Shown: positions 33,658 to 44,738 of the stretch, piece after piece
Numbering within the stretch: position 1 is the first letter of the stretch
Layout of the letters: each line of letters begins with the position of its first letter
Assembly (NCBI GenBank): GCA_036346225.1
Contig: JARFIW010001104.1
Span: 8,396,001-8,460,000, forward strand
Length of the DNA stretch: 64,000 bases
DNA from: Platerodrilus igneus
Lineage: Eukaryota; Arthropoda; Insecta; Coleoptera; Lycidae
Direction of reading: 5' to 3'
Notes under the pieces: model-generated
What the model was told of the DNA's origin: nothing
The model's input: the letters and a program-made list of their open reading frames with translations, nothing else
Databases searched by the model: none
Made by a program: the position numbers and the translations under genes

Positions 33658-34685
33658 ATAAATTAAAGATATGCCAATATTAATTATTTAGACACATATC
33701 TACATGTATATTCAATAATATCTACAACACAGGATAATGAGAAACGGTTACTGAAAGCAATAGAGGAAGTAAAATTTTACATCATGAATGGATTTCCTCA
33801 TCATACAACAACCGTTGCTCCTGTAAAACTTTTGGATGGTATGAAATTATTTTTATCTACACAAAGGAGTTTTATTTTATTAAAAAAGAATGATAATACC
33901 AGCTTCACTTCAGTGTGAATTTCTTACTTTGTTACATCGGGCACATCAAGGCATAGTTTGTAAAAAAAACTAGCTCAAATATCCATCTATTGGCCTGGCA
34001 TCACACAAGCAATAGAGAAACTTATTCTTAGCTGTATAACATGTCGTTGCTCTTCATCACATCCTCAGGAACCATTGATTCCACATGGCCTTCCAGAATC
34101 GCCTTGGCCAAAGGTAGGCATAGATTTCAAATCGCTTGGCCAAAATCATTTTCTAGTTATGGTTGACTACTACAGCAAACTAGCAGTAGTTAACAAAATA
34201 CACAATAAAATTGCAGAAACAGTAATATTCACACTTAAACATGCATTTCACACTCATGGCATATCTCTACAATTATTTTCAAACAACAGTACACCATTCA
34301 ATTCCTGAGTTTGAAAAATTTGCAGAAAGATATGATATTACCTTAAAAACTTCAAGCCCTATATATCCTAGATCAAATAGGACGATTGAAGGAACTATTC
34401 AGACAGTCAAAGGTCTTCTCAACAAAGCCTATCAAAACAACGAAGACCCCTTCTTAGCAGTGTCACACTACAATGCTACGCCTAAGGATGACTTACCTTC
34501 TCCGTGTGTACTGGCTATGGGGCGTATGATTAGAACTACCATTCCTGTAGTAAAACAGCAATTAAAGCCTCTGTACAGCACAAAAGGCATCAAAAATAAA
34601 TTACTAGCAAGGCAACATAAACAAGCTATGTACTATAACAGAGGTGTGAAGTATCTTCATAAACTTAAACCGGACAATGCATATA
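33658..34685 (+). pseudogene. Gypsy pol part 2: integrase
   Basis: The zinc-binding region is LHRAHQG then a CITC pair (about 33930-34050). The core begins with WPKVGIDFKSL (about 34108-34138), the first catalytic Asp. LFSNNSTPFNS (about 34275-34310) is the second catalytic region, with Asn where the family has Asp. EGTIQTVKGLL (about 34390) carries the Glu. QNNEDPFLAVSHYNATP and LMGR-like segments follow. A frameshift lies near 34290. Loss of an active-site Asp and the frameshift mean no integrase activity. Confidence 0.8.
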
Positions 34686-35140
34686 TTAACACGTTCGCCA
34701 CGGAAGATTATTTTAACTTCCAATTAATGTGCATCACGGGGCAAATTCGTCTCATATCGCATTCTAGTAGAGTGCGTTACGGGTGACACATGTTCCATAG
34801 ATTTTCTGTACTATAATGATGATATTGTTGTAGACAACCATCTAACTGAAAGTGTTCGCGTGATTATCTGACAGTCTATTAGAGGTAAATATAAAAACAC
34901 CGTAGCGCGGGGTTCGGCTGACCCATATAGCACACAATGTGAAATAATTAAACACAAAATACCCTATGTTCGATCAAATAAAGTAAAGATTTTGATGTAC
35001 AGCATACACATTTTAGTAAAAGTTTGAATGCAATCTATTGGCAAAGCATTATAAAATGAGAAATGTTACATACTAACAAATAAGTATATGAAATTGGTAT
35101 GAAACAGGTGCTTATACATTATGAGAATCATTGAAACATT

Positions 35141-35765
35141 TCAAACAATATGCGCAGGTTGGTCTTTACATTCTTCACAATAAGTGTAAACTTTTTTGAC
35201 CTTGTTGTCTGCTTGGCGACTGGAAAACTGCTGCCTTAAAATCTTGTAGCATCCTACGCATTTTCTTCTCTTCTTATCTTCAGATCTACTTTCCCTTAAT
35301 GTATGAATTCGTTTTGGAGTTCTTGGTCTAGTAGGTTTGTAATTTAAAATTGGCATATGCTTATTAGGAAACTGAGTTATACAAAAGCGATGAATTTACA
35401 ATGTAGTACCAAGTAACAAATCTATAGCCACCTTTCGATGCCATTTAACACCTTTCCGAAGGGGACTTTGATAGGAAGTCATCTGGTCGCTGTAAAAACG
35501 TAAGTAAATAAGTGTTAGTTATAATTAATGTTATCATATCTGTAGTCTGCTCCTTTTTTTGCAAAATTGTAATCTATAACAGAATTCGGTTTTCTTACAG
35601 GTACGTTGTTTTTTATTTTTCCTGTTTCGTGCAAACTGTCATCGTGGAATTCACATGTAGTTAGCATATGTACAGGTCTTTTATCAGCCCATTTTAAAAA
35701 TTTAATATTTCCGTTTTTTTCCCCTATAATTTCCCCTTCTCAACTTACCATTTAGTACTTCAGAA
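35141..35765 (-). pseudogene. piggyBac transposase, C-terminal part with Cys-rich domain
   Basis: The minus strand from 35755 gives KLRRGNY, then GNIKFLKWADKRPVHMLTT (about 35650-35710) and KPNSVIDYNFAKKGADY (about 35545-35600). QMTSYQSPLRKGVKWHRK (about 35430-35485) follows. The tail ends in RKCVGCYKILR...YTYCEECKD, the zinc-binding CxxC domain of piggyBac transposases, with a stop at 35141. It joins the N-terminal part across the insertion at 35773-36579. Confidence 0.85.
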
Positions 35766-35772
35766 CACATAT

Positions 35773-36579
35773 TGTAGTCGGCCAATGATGGTCAGGCCAG
35801 TGAGACTCTTATTTTTTTATTGATTTCAGCACAGGGGTGGATTGACAAATAAGACGCAGGTCGGAACATTTAAAACTAACTCTATTTCTCGTTTGCAAAA
35901 CTAACAACAAACCTTAAATATAAACGCACATTACTTATGTTATTTGAACTATAATCAGAGAATTTATTGCTAATAACTAAACTACTCCCGTGCCGCGTAA
36001 TTCCGAACCCCAGTTTCCGAACACGCTGCGTGAAAAGTACTTGAAATCCTATGAATTCTCTACGAGAGACACTTCCCGGTGACACGTCAAGGTTAATTAG
36101 GGAACAATAGTTCATAAACCAACATAATTTTAATACTAACACTTACTTGAATAGTTAGAAGAACTTGCAGGTTACAAGCGTCCATTCAAATGCTGAACGA
36201 AGTTTGTTTCGTTACCTTTGTAGCCGGTAACTGTGTAATAGCCGGCTGGAATTACCACGTGGTGCCGTGCATGACTAAGCGCCCTGTTGTTTACGTATTT
36301 TCTGCCTGCCTTTAGAGGGGCCGTGATACACACGGTGTCGATTATACTTCCTCCTATCTCCTAAAAGAAGATTTAAACACCACAAACAATATGACCTTTC
36401 ACTATAGGTTAAACGACCATTGTTATTAATGTTTATCATTCACTTTCTAAACGTCAAGTCCCGCTTCCTGTTAAAAGTGTTCATCATCCCACCACCGTAT
36501 ATTCGAACGACCACGAAAATCAACAAATCATTTAAAATTAAATATTCTAATACTAGGAAAATTAGGCGGGCCTACTACA
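35773..36579. mobile_element. Insertion in piggyBac with short inverted ends, possibly Harbinger-like
   Basis: The ends TGTAGTcGGCC (35773) and GGCCtACTACA (to 36579) are inverted. The block separates two adjacent pieces of the piggyBac transposase. On the minus strand 36225-36362 encodes a peptide (GGSIIDTVCITAPLKAG, then YVNNRALSHA) faintly like the Harbinger nuclease region around its catalytic Asp. No clear 3 bp target duplication was seen. Confidence 0.4.
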
Positions 36580-37620
36580 TTATTTGTTTTTTTTCTAACT
36601 GTACACACAATCTGGTGTTTACAGTTAACAACTTCTCAGCCAGTGTGAAGCATGTGTAATAGTTATCGTAATAAAGTGTGTGGCCTAGTCCGTAATAATT
36701 ACTTAACAAATTGTCAACGATGGATTCCGTATGACTCTTCTTCATTGTGGTCTCCTTTCTCGGCAAACACTTTAAAATTAAGTGTGTAGCCATTTGTTGT
36801 ACAGAGTGTATACAATTTTATTCAGTATTTATTGCTTTTGTTTTTTATATATTGCTGAAACTTTAATCGACCTCTCCATGGTGTCATAGACTCATCGATT
36901 ACCAATGCTTCTCCAGGAGTCATATATGCTCTAAAATTTGTAATTAATCGTTTAATAAGTGGATGTAGTTTAAACAAACGATCTGTACCTGCATCTAACG
37001 AATTATTGACAAAATGACAACACTTTAGCAGTAATAAAAATCTATCGTGCAATATGACCGTAGATATAAAACTATTGTGATGATATAGTGGCTCCTTTGA
37101 CCAATACAAATAGAGTTTTGGCAGTTGTACAAGGCCCATTGACAAGAGAACTTCAAAAAACAATAGTATTTCCCTGCTACTGGTGGGCATCCGTTGCTTA
37201 ATTCTTGCATTTTTAGAAGTAGTATTTTGCAATAGAACTTCAGCATAACTATTTGTGTGCATAACAATATCGTCAATAATTTCATCAGTTACTAATAGTT
37301 TAAAAAAGTGTAATGGCGTTTATGCCTGAAGAAGAACATTGTAAGAGTCACTTTTATTACATAACGGATCTGAAACTCTTACCGAAATCCAACGAGGCTC
37401 AAAAATTTTCTGTTCAGTTTGCAACTCTTGTTGATTTGTATCCTTTTCTTCCTAACTAGTAGCATCATCTTCACTATCTTCCTAATCTAGATCATCTTCT
37501 GATGAAGGACAATAGTCTTTATCAAGTACAGAATCATCCAAATCGTCAGATGCACTAGGATCACTGCTTTCCACATCGTGACATAATACTAAATTTACAA
37601 TCTTTTTAGAGCGGTCTGAA
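36563..37620 (-). pseudogene. piggyBac transposase, N-terminal and catalytic part
   Basis: On the minus strand an acidic N-terminus (DSVLDKDYCPSSEDD, about 37500-37540) is followed by the DDE_Tnp_1_7 domain. Visible blocks are NSYAEVLLQNT (about 37230), REILLFFEVLLSMGLVQLPK, FRAYMTPGEALVIDESMTPWRGRLKF (36855-36930, including the catalytic Asp) and YDNYYTCFTLAEKLL (about 36640-36680). Stops at about 37460 and 37490 and a frame break near 36800 disable it. The protein catalyses TTAA-specific cut-and-paste in active relatives. Confidence 0.85.
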
Positions 37621-38002
37621 ACCGCTATTGTTCCACTACACAGATTACAATACAGTCTATACTAATAGAAGGTTGGCGCTAAACTAAGAAATAGAATGTG
37701 ATTCTGAGCATATAACATCAATATACTTTACAGGCTAGAACTTGTCTGGCAACCCCGTACTACACTTGCATATGGCACGATGATTGAGTGCGGCACAGGG
37801 TCAGTACGTCCCGTCCCGTACAGTTTAATTATTGAAAAATGTAATATGTAGTTACATAAAAGGTCTCTACAAACATGACAATTTTATTTCAATAATTAAG
37901 AAAGTTAAAACATATGAATCCCATAATAACCTAGAATTAATACAGCCGCACTGTAGCAGGAAGCATACGGGTCATATTGACCCCGTGAAGCAGCAAACGT
38001 TT

Positions 38003-38345
38003 TAATGCAAAATAATAAAGGGAAATTGAAGTCTAGTATCATTACAAAACAATGTGTAGAGCAAGATTACTTGGTTGAAGTCGAACGTGGACAATATCAA
38101 AGAAATCGTCAACATCTAAGACCTCTTCAATTTTCCACACCACGTTATTCAAGTAACCCAAAAAATGATCTCAGTAGAAATAACAATTTCAGAAAACAAA
38201 AAAGTAATTCCTGCTGGTGAAACCAATACCTTAATTCGGAAATCCAATTCATTTCAGGAACACGGATCTACAATAAATCCTACTACACATACGACTTACT
38301 AAAAGTGGTCGTGTTGTGAGGGCGCCACTTAAATTAGATTTATAT
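38003..38345 (+). pseudogene. Gypsy pol part 3: C-terminal tail
   Basis: After the piggyBac, the plus strand gives QNNKGKLKSSIITKQ, YLVEVERGQYQRNRQHLRPL and finally SGRVVRAPLKLDL (38005-38343). This is the usual Gypsy pol ending (binding-protein-like tail with RNRxHLR and SGRxVRxP motifs). Stops lie near 38218 and 38300. Confidence 0.75.
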
Positions 38346-39599
38346 TATTAATTGTGTAATAATGCAATTTCTTACGAAAAGGCGTGTCGTGTATTGTAAA
38401 CATGAACCGTAGTGTTGTCACTTACAATATAGAGACAATCATGTTTTAAAAGATGTCAATTCTAGACATGTTCGTTATATTCTAATTCGTTATTAACAAG
38501 TTGTAAAAAGTACGCTAATAAAGTATTTGGTCTATGTTCCAATAGCATGGCTGTTATTAATGTCTCTCAAATAGATAAAATTGTTATAAAACATGACAAA
38601 AACTATAACGGGAATGTCACAAATTTTCAGAGATTCAGTCGAGTCACAAATCCCTATAGATAATCACAATAATTACAAATGTAAATCATTAAAACTAACC
38701 AAGTGTTTAGAAAATATGGTATGATACAATAATTGAAAATAAAAACACTTTAGAAATGTTCGCCTTATAAAACTAATTCAAACGCAACTTGTACATAACA
38801 CCCTAATAGATGGTCGTGCGATAAGAGAAAGTCACACTTGGAATACACCCATTTGTTTTAAAGACTGCTACAAAAACACTGAAGGTTGAATCATGTTATT
38901 ACACCTGTAAAGCTTTAGGTAATAGTCTGGTAGAGTATATGGTAGAGTAGCAAACGCCCACCTGTTTTATTGTAGGAACAATGAACAGTACAATTAAAAT
39001 GCAAGCCTTTCTCCCACATAGCCACAACTCCTAGGTTAGTATCCTACAAAGAAGGACTGATAATTAACGGCCAACTTTTATTGTTATCATACATTAATGA
39101 AATTCCTACTTACATTAAAGTTTGATAATCACTGGTTGGCAATGGCACGAGAGGTGGTAGAAAGAGGTATCGTTGCTAACTTTATACACATTTGAGGTTT
39201 GTAAACTCCATGATTTTATAGGAGCTGTGACTGACCGTGACAGCTCAGAACTCGGAGCTGTGACAAATATGCGTGATTTTTGGAGCAGCTCTTTGAATAA
39301 CCTGAAATTTATTTATCGCTTTGAAACGCTCATTTACCGTTGCTATAATCACGTCCCGTCATTTCTGGAATGAGCAGTATTGTAGGGATTTGCTAAAGGC
39401 CATGCATGATGATGGGATTCACGGTAGAATCTGCAGTGCACGTAGGCATCACATGCACATGTAAAGTATTATGTCTGTAGCATAGATTAGTAGGGGTCGT
39501 TTCGTTAGTCACGTTCATTGTTGGATAAGATTTTCATTTGTATTGTCTCAGTTTGTGAATTACTTCAGTATTAGTTGTAGTTGTACCTAGTAGTTTATT
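38346..39599. other. Probable Gypsy 3' LTR remnant and unclassified DNA
   Basis: A purine-rich word (gaaaaggcg, 38378-38386) followed by TG could be the polypurine tract and start of a 3' LTR, but no second LTR is available for comparison. A paired motif, gacagctc...ggagctgtgac, at 39237-39266 recurs at 48561-48608 on the far side of the hAT gene and may mark its ends. No gene is seen. Confidence 0.35.
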
Positions 39600-39639
39600 T
39601 TGACTATATTGATCGTTCCATAGTTTCTACGCATTTTTT

Positions 39640-40171
39640 CAAAGTAGTATTGGGAAACTATGTCCACAAGAAATAAAAAAATCAATATTACGGAATTTCT
39701 ACGAGGTGACTTCGGATCAAAAAGCAACTTGTATGTTATGTAAACTAAAAAGAATACTAAATTATTAGAACCTTCAACCAGCAGTAATATTCTCTCACAG
39801 TCCATACCAGAACAATTAGTAACTAAAAGTAAAACCGCTAATAAAACAGTAAAACAAACAACGATAACTTATATGCGGAAAACTAGACCATTACGAGTGA
39901 GAACTAAACTTAATAATTCTCTAATAGATTTATTTATTAAAGATTTTCAACCATGTAGTGTAGTAGAGGATAAAGGATTTCAAAATTTTATAAAGTGTTT
40001 AAACCCAGTTTACGAACTTCCCAATAAGAAAACAATAACACATTCATTGTTACCAGCATTATATGATAAAACCATTAGCGATGTCCAAGAAGAAGTAAAG
40101 ACAATTAAATCTGTTACAGTGAACACAGATTGTTGGATTTCTATGAATATGGAGAGCTACATGGCCGTTAC
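39640..40171 (+). pseudogene. Outer hAT transposase, N-terminal part
   Basis: A worn BED zinc finger (FYEVTSDQKATCMLCK, about 39698-39745) is followed after frame breaks by an open stretch from 39873 containing LIDLFIKDFQPCSVVEDKGF and a VTVNTDCWISMN segment (about 40110-40150). The latter is typical of hAT transposases, where T-D-x-W lies at the start of the catalytic domain. The frame is cut at 40171 by insertion of the inner hAT. Confidence 0.8.
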
Positions 40172-40904
40172 TAGAGCTTACAATACCAGGATTCCTGGAT
40201 CCCGAATACCAGGATCCCGGGCGATTTTTGACCGTTATTAAAAACCGGTATTTATGTAAAAATACCGGTATTTTGGTATTACATTAGTTGGTAAAAATTG
40301 AATTTATGCACAATATAAATCTAATTTAAAATAATATTAATTAATTACAAGAAATTTTTTTTGAAGATAAACAAACAATTTCATTGTATTAAAATCTATA
40401 TCAGGCACATTTATTACACATACCGAGCCGAGTATGGCACCATCGAGAAGCAGCAGTATCGGCAATATAAAGCGATTGTTTATGTTTTATGTCTACTACC
40501 TAATGAATAGTGCTCGTTTAAACAAATACATAAAGTGTGTAACACAAAAATTATTAAATAGTTTAGATTAGATTGTTTAATTTTGCAAATCAGCTGTAGT
40601 GTTTACAAGTAAAAATTATATTTTATATTTTCAATTTTATTTTTCATTCCGTTGTGTCTTGTGGTGTGTGGATTATGTGCACTTGTTTTATGGTTTTATT
40701 TCTAATAATTGAAAATTTATATAACGGTATTTAAATACCGATTAATCCATATGAATTGTATGATACGGTAAGTTTATATTTGTATTAATGTAAGTTAGAG
40801 TGTAATTAATTTATAAATATTAAAATTAATAGGCATAAACTGCTATACCCCCTGAAAGATGAATACATTTACGGAGCATCGAAAAGGACAGGACGAAACT
40901 TCAG

Positions 40905-43565
40905 TTTGAAATCATCTTTTGATTGAAAAAAACGGACAGGTTGCTAAATGTAAAAAGTGCACGAAAGAAATAAAGTGTACAGGACGATCCACAAGTGGCC
41001 TTTATACTCACTTAAAAACGATACATGGACTAAATCTTAAAAAGAAATGTGAATCCCCCATGATGTCCAATCAAGTGTTTCTAAACAGCCTAAATTGTTC
41101 ATAACAAATTATTTTAAAAATAATAAAAACGAAAAACTTTCAGAAGTGCTTGCCCGAATGACAGCTCGCAATGGTTTGTCTTTTAATATTTTTATAAAAT
41201 CGTATGACATAAGAGAAGGCTTAAAGGCAAGAGGATTCAAAGACATACCAAAATCTGCAGTCACTATTAAAAATATGGTACTTGAATATAGTAAAATTAT
41301 TAAACAGTCTACAGTGCATGAAATTTCTAGACTGAAATCTGAAGGTAAACGTTTCAATATCACATTTGACGAATGGACATCTATTCGTAATCGGCGCTAC
41401 ATAAACATTAATGTACATTCTGTTGGAGGAACAATGTGGAATATCGGATTAGTGCACGCTTACAGATCCGTTCCAGCAGAAAAATGCTTATCCCTTGTAG
41501 AAGAAAAATTGAAAGATTTTAATTTAGATATATCTAAAGACATAGTTGGAGTAACTACTGACAGTGCGTCGGTTACGGTAAAATTAGGAAAAATTATAGA
41601 GACTGAACATCAACAATGTATGGCACACTGCATAAATTTAGCAATTACTTATGTTTTGTATAAGGTCAACTTTGAACCCGAGTGTGGATATTGATGTTGT
41701 GGAGCAAAATTATAACGATGCCGATGTTAATGTCTTACATTTAAAAGTCCTCTTTATATTTACCGTCGACACGGTATATGCGACGCAGCGGCAGTTGGTA
41801 ACGCTAATCTATAAAGTGGAGATCAGCGCCCATCTGTCAATGACGTCACACAATATGCAAATTATTACACGTAAATGACGTAATATGCCAATTTTCATAC
41901 AATAGTTTATAAAAGCGAAGTACTCACATGAATAAGTACAGTCTCCTATGGAATCACTTCCTCCAGGGTTGCTCGTGGCCCCTTCCCAAATTATTTAAAG
42001 ATGGTGGCTGCAACCTCCATCATGACTGCTCCGGCTAGCTACTCAGGGCTCCCTGGACTCGTTCATTCTAGGGTCGTGGACTGCTGCCAGGTTGTATACA
42101 TATTATCTTCTTTTACCTATGTAGCGGAACGATAAGGAACGGGTTTATAGGGTCGACAATCAAACATAAGCAAGGAGGGAATCTACATAATAAAAATAAA
42201 GATACGATACCAGACCCAACCACTCTTCTCGATGTTCAAAGGCAAAAAGCCACGTTTCCTCAGCGTCTTCCGGAAACTTCCCCACTTTTTCTTCCCACAC
42301 ACGCGTCGGCGCGAAGTTCGTCCAACGCACCTCTGACGTGACAGAAATACACGCGCCAAGTCTTTCAAATTTAAGACGCAAAACTCCCGCACATCAAAAC
42401 TAAACTAGAAAGATGTCTAGTGTCAAATTTTGGCACGTAACAAATGATGTTGACGATGACGATGATGACAATGACGACGATATCGACGAAGAAGATGGTA
42501 ATGGAATTATTATAGAGTTAGATGCTAGTATTACAAGTAATATAAATATTAGACATACTGGTATATCATCTCTAGTTTCAAAAATTCGGAAAGTAGTGAA
42601 AACAATTAAAAATTCACCTTCTAAAAATAATAAATATTTACCAAAGTACGTGAAAGAACAATTAGGTAAAGAAACAGCGCTAAAATTAGATTGTCAAACA
42701 AGATGGAACAGTATGTTATTTATGTTAGAAAAATTTGAAGAAATTAAATTTTGTATTCAAAAAGCGCTATTGAAATTAGTTCCGATATTCATTTTTCTGA
42801 CGAAGAATTTAATTTATTATCTTTAATTATTCCTGCTCTTACTACTGTAAAATTAACAGTAGATGCATTATGCCGAAAAGATGCAAATCTTTTGACGGCT
42901 GACGCTTCTTTAACATTTATGTTGAATAATCTTTCCCAGCAAAAAACTGCAATTGCATTAGAATTATTGGAAGCATTAAAATCTCGAATTTTACTGCGAC
43001 GAACTGAATTATCACAAATACTTCAGTATCTGCAAAAGGGCTCACAAGATGTTGGTGAAGTATTTAAACGCATATCCAAATTTACAATCATTAAAAAAAT
43101 TGTAAGCTTAACTAAACGGCTCGGCTCACACATGAAAATCTAGAAGATACAGAAGATATGGAAGTTGTGCAAGAAACATCCCTTCCAATATCTTCCCAAA
43201 TTAGTAATGAAACAGTATTAGAATCTGACAAGGTAAACGTAAACGCATTAAAGAAAAAACTACAGGCAGCAATAAATGAAACACTAAATACTTCACCCGT
43301 CCCTGCGTTTAAAAAAATTCCAGGTCTGGAACAAAAAATAAAAGATGAAATTACTTTTTTTGAAAAAACAGGAACAAAAGGAACGTATTTACAAAATGAG
43401 CATGATTTCTTAATGACAATAGTGCCGACAAGTGTAGAATCAGAAAGAGCTTTTTCGGCGGCTGGTTATATTTGTACGAAAATTCGCTCCTCGCTTGATG
43501 ATGAAACGATTGATTGTTTATGTTTTTTAAGAGCATACTTTAATAAACAAAATGCAAGTTATTAA
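40905..43565 (+). pseudogene. Inner hAT transposase, interrupted and frameshifted
   Basis: A BED zinc finger (CKKCTKEIKC, then LYTHLKTIHG) lies at 40945-41030. The catalytic region has FNITFDEWTSIRNRRYININVH (41356-41418) and DIVGVTTDSASV (about 41535-41570). CMAHCINLAI (41617-41648) comes just before the insertion at 41736-42446. After it, an acidic spacer leads to CQTRWNSMLFMLEKFEE (42694-42745). The tail has the hAT dimerisation motif VPTSVESERAFSAAGYI and LCFLRAYF (43423-43545), with the stop at about 43563. Frameshifts lie at about 41100, 42780 and 43145. The family carries out cut-and-paste transposition with 8 bp duplications, which agrees with the flanks. Confidence 0.88.
41736..42446. 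mobile_element. Insertion inside the inner hAT, related to the foldback element at its right end
   Basis: hAT coding sequence stops at about 41735 and resumes at about 42447. The right terminus (cacgcgccaagtcttt... ending ggcacgtaaca) is similar in order and content to the right arm of the element at 25712 and before. The left end is less clear. AATG flanks both sides (about 41732 and 42447). No open frame is supported. Confidence 0.55.
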
Positions 43566-43936
43566 TATTATTTCATAAATACTTTCAATTTAATTATATT
43601 TTTTGCTTCTATAATTATATAATGCCATACGAGCCTATTATAAGTAAAATGTAACATAGAATTTAATATGTACTTTTTTTTACTTGCACGTTTTTTTGTA
43701 TCTATCTACTCCTACTCTCTATGTAATCAAATAAATAATATCTATATTTATATATCTATATTTATTGGATTTCATATATTATTTGTTAACAAGTCAATAT
43801 AACAACTGAGGTAAGTAAAAATATAACTAGTAAATTTTTTATTAATAATACCGTTATTAATACCGGTATCCCGATATTTTAAATTTCAAATATCAAATAC
43901 CAATATTCAGATTTTAGTTCGGTATTGTAAGCCCTA

Positions 43937-44738
43937 GCCGTTACAGTCAACTACATAGATGAAAATTTTGATATGAAATCTATTTTGTTAGATTGTATTC
44001 ATTTCCCACGACACTGAAAATTTAGTCATAAAATCAGAAAAAAGTAATGACCGTATGGGGATTAGAGAGCAAAATTGTACTAGCAATTTCAGATAATGCT
44101 GCCAATATTAGGAAGGCCATAAAAGATGTTTTAAAGTGGAGATATTTTGGTTGTTATGTCCACATATTAAATTTATTAGCACAAGATTCTCTACCTGTCA
44201 TCGACGATTTGATTCAGAAATTTAAAAAAACTATTTCTCACTTTAAGCGCAGCATTACTGCTACAGCCAAATTATTAGAAGTTCAGAAGCAGCAAGGCAG
44301 TGCGATACCAAAAAAGTTATTACAAGATGTACCGACATGCTGGAATTCGTCCTTCTATATGATAGAACGATTACTCGAGTTAGAAGATGCTGTTAGAGCA
44401 TCAATGGCATTAGTAAATGATAAGTACCTCCCATTTATATTTGTAGAAGAGTGGCAATTGCTACGTGAAATTATAATCATTCTTGACCCTTTGGAGAAGT
44501 TCACAAAAATTATTAGCGGACAAAATTACGTGATGCTTTCTTCAATAATAGTACTCACAAGAGAGGTTTAGAAGAAACTTGTAACAACATGATTGCTGGA
44601 GATATTGAATCAGAAGATTCAGCAGTAAAACTAAAGTTTGAGTTATTCAAGGCAAGGCAATGACTAAAAAACAAATATGCAATTAAAGAGCGTTTCTGTG
44701 ATATGGAAGCTAGTAAAACAATAATTATATCAACATTC
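43937..44738 (+). pseudogene. Outer hAT transposase, middle part
   Basis: It resumes with the sequence expected after 40171 (VNYIDENFDMKSILLDC). It then has ESKIVLAISDNAANIRKAI (about 44065-44120; second catalytic Asp region), CYVHILNLLAQD (44155-44190) and DVPTCWNSSFYMIERLLELE (44329-44388), all hallmark hAT blocks. A frameshift at about 44570 and a stop follow. Bases 44703-44738 code for the residues just before the conserved LDPR-like motif, where the RT element entered. Confidence 0.85.

Larger units (their letters stand above)
34686..38005 (-). mobile_element. piggyBac-like DNA transposon inserted in Gypsy pol
   Basis: TTAA at 34686-34689 and 38002-38005 marks the target site. The ends are inverted in outline (ACGTTYGC next to TTAA on both sides) with subterminal inverted words CGGGGTYnnnnTGACCC at 34907-34925 and 37960-37990. 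The transposase is on the minus strand. Gypsy coding sequence flanks both sides. An insertion of about 0.8 kb (35773-36579) interrupts the transposase. Confidence 0.85.
31190..38350 (+). mobile_element. Gypsy LTR retrotransposon (pol only), carrying two large insertions
   Basis: Plus-strand pol blocks appear in order: spacer (LLGLSAVKEL), RT, RNase H, integrase and a C-terminal tail. A TIR element (32709-33657) lies between RNase H and integrase, and a piggyBac (34686-38005) lies inside the C-terminal part of pol. The coding trace then ends with SGRVVRAPLKLDL at about 38300-38340, a usual Gypsy ending. A possible polypurine tract and 3' LTR start (gaaaaggcg/tgtcgtg) follows at 38378-38387. 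Gag and the 5' LTR were not found. Confidence 0.85.
40172..43936 (+). mobile_element. Inner hAT element, complete between 8 bp target duplications
   Basis: The 8 bp GCCGTTAC is duplicated at 40164-40171 and 43937-43944. The ends TAGAGCTTACAATACC (left) and the inverse of TAGGGCTTACAATACC (right) are inverted repeats. Subterminal ataccggtat palindromes occur near both ends. Inside is a broken transposase gene. The flanking sequence on both sides is the outer hAT transposase, so one hAT jumped into another. The length is 3765 bp, of which about 700 bp is a further insertion. Confidence 0.93.
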
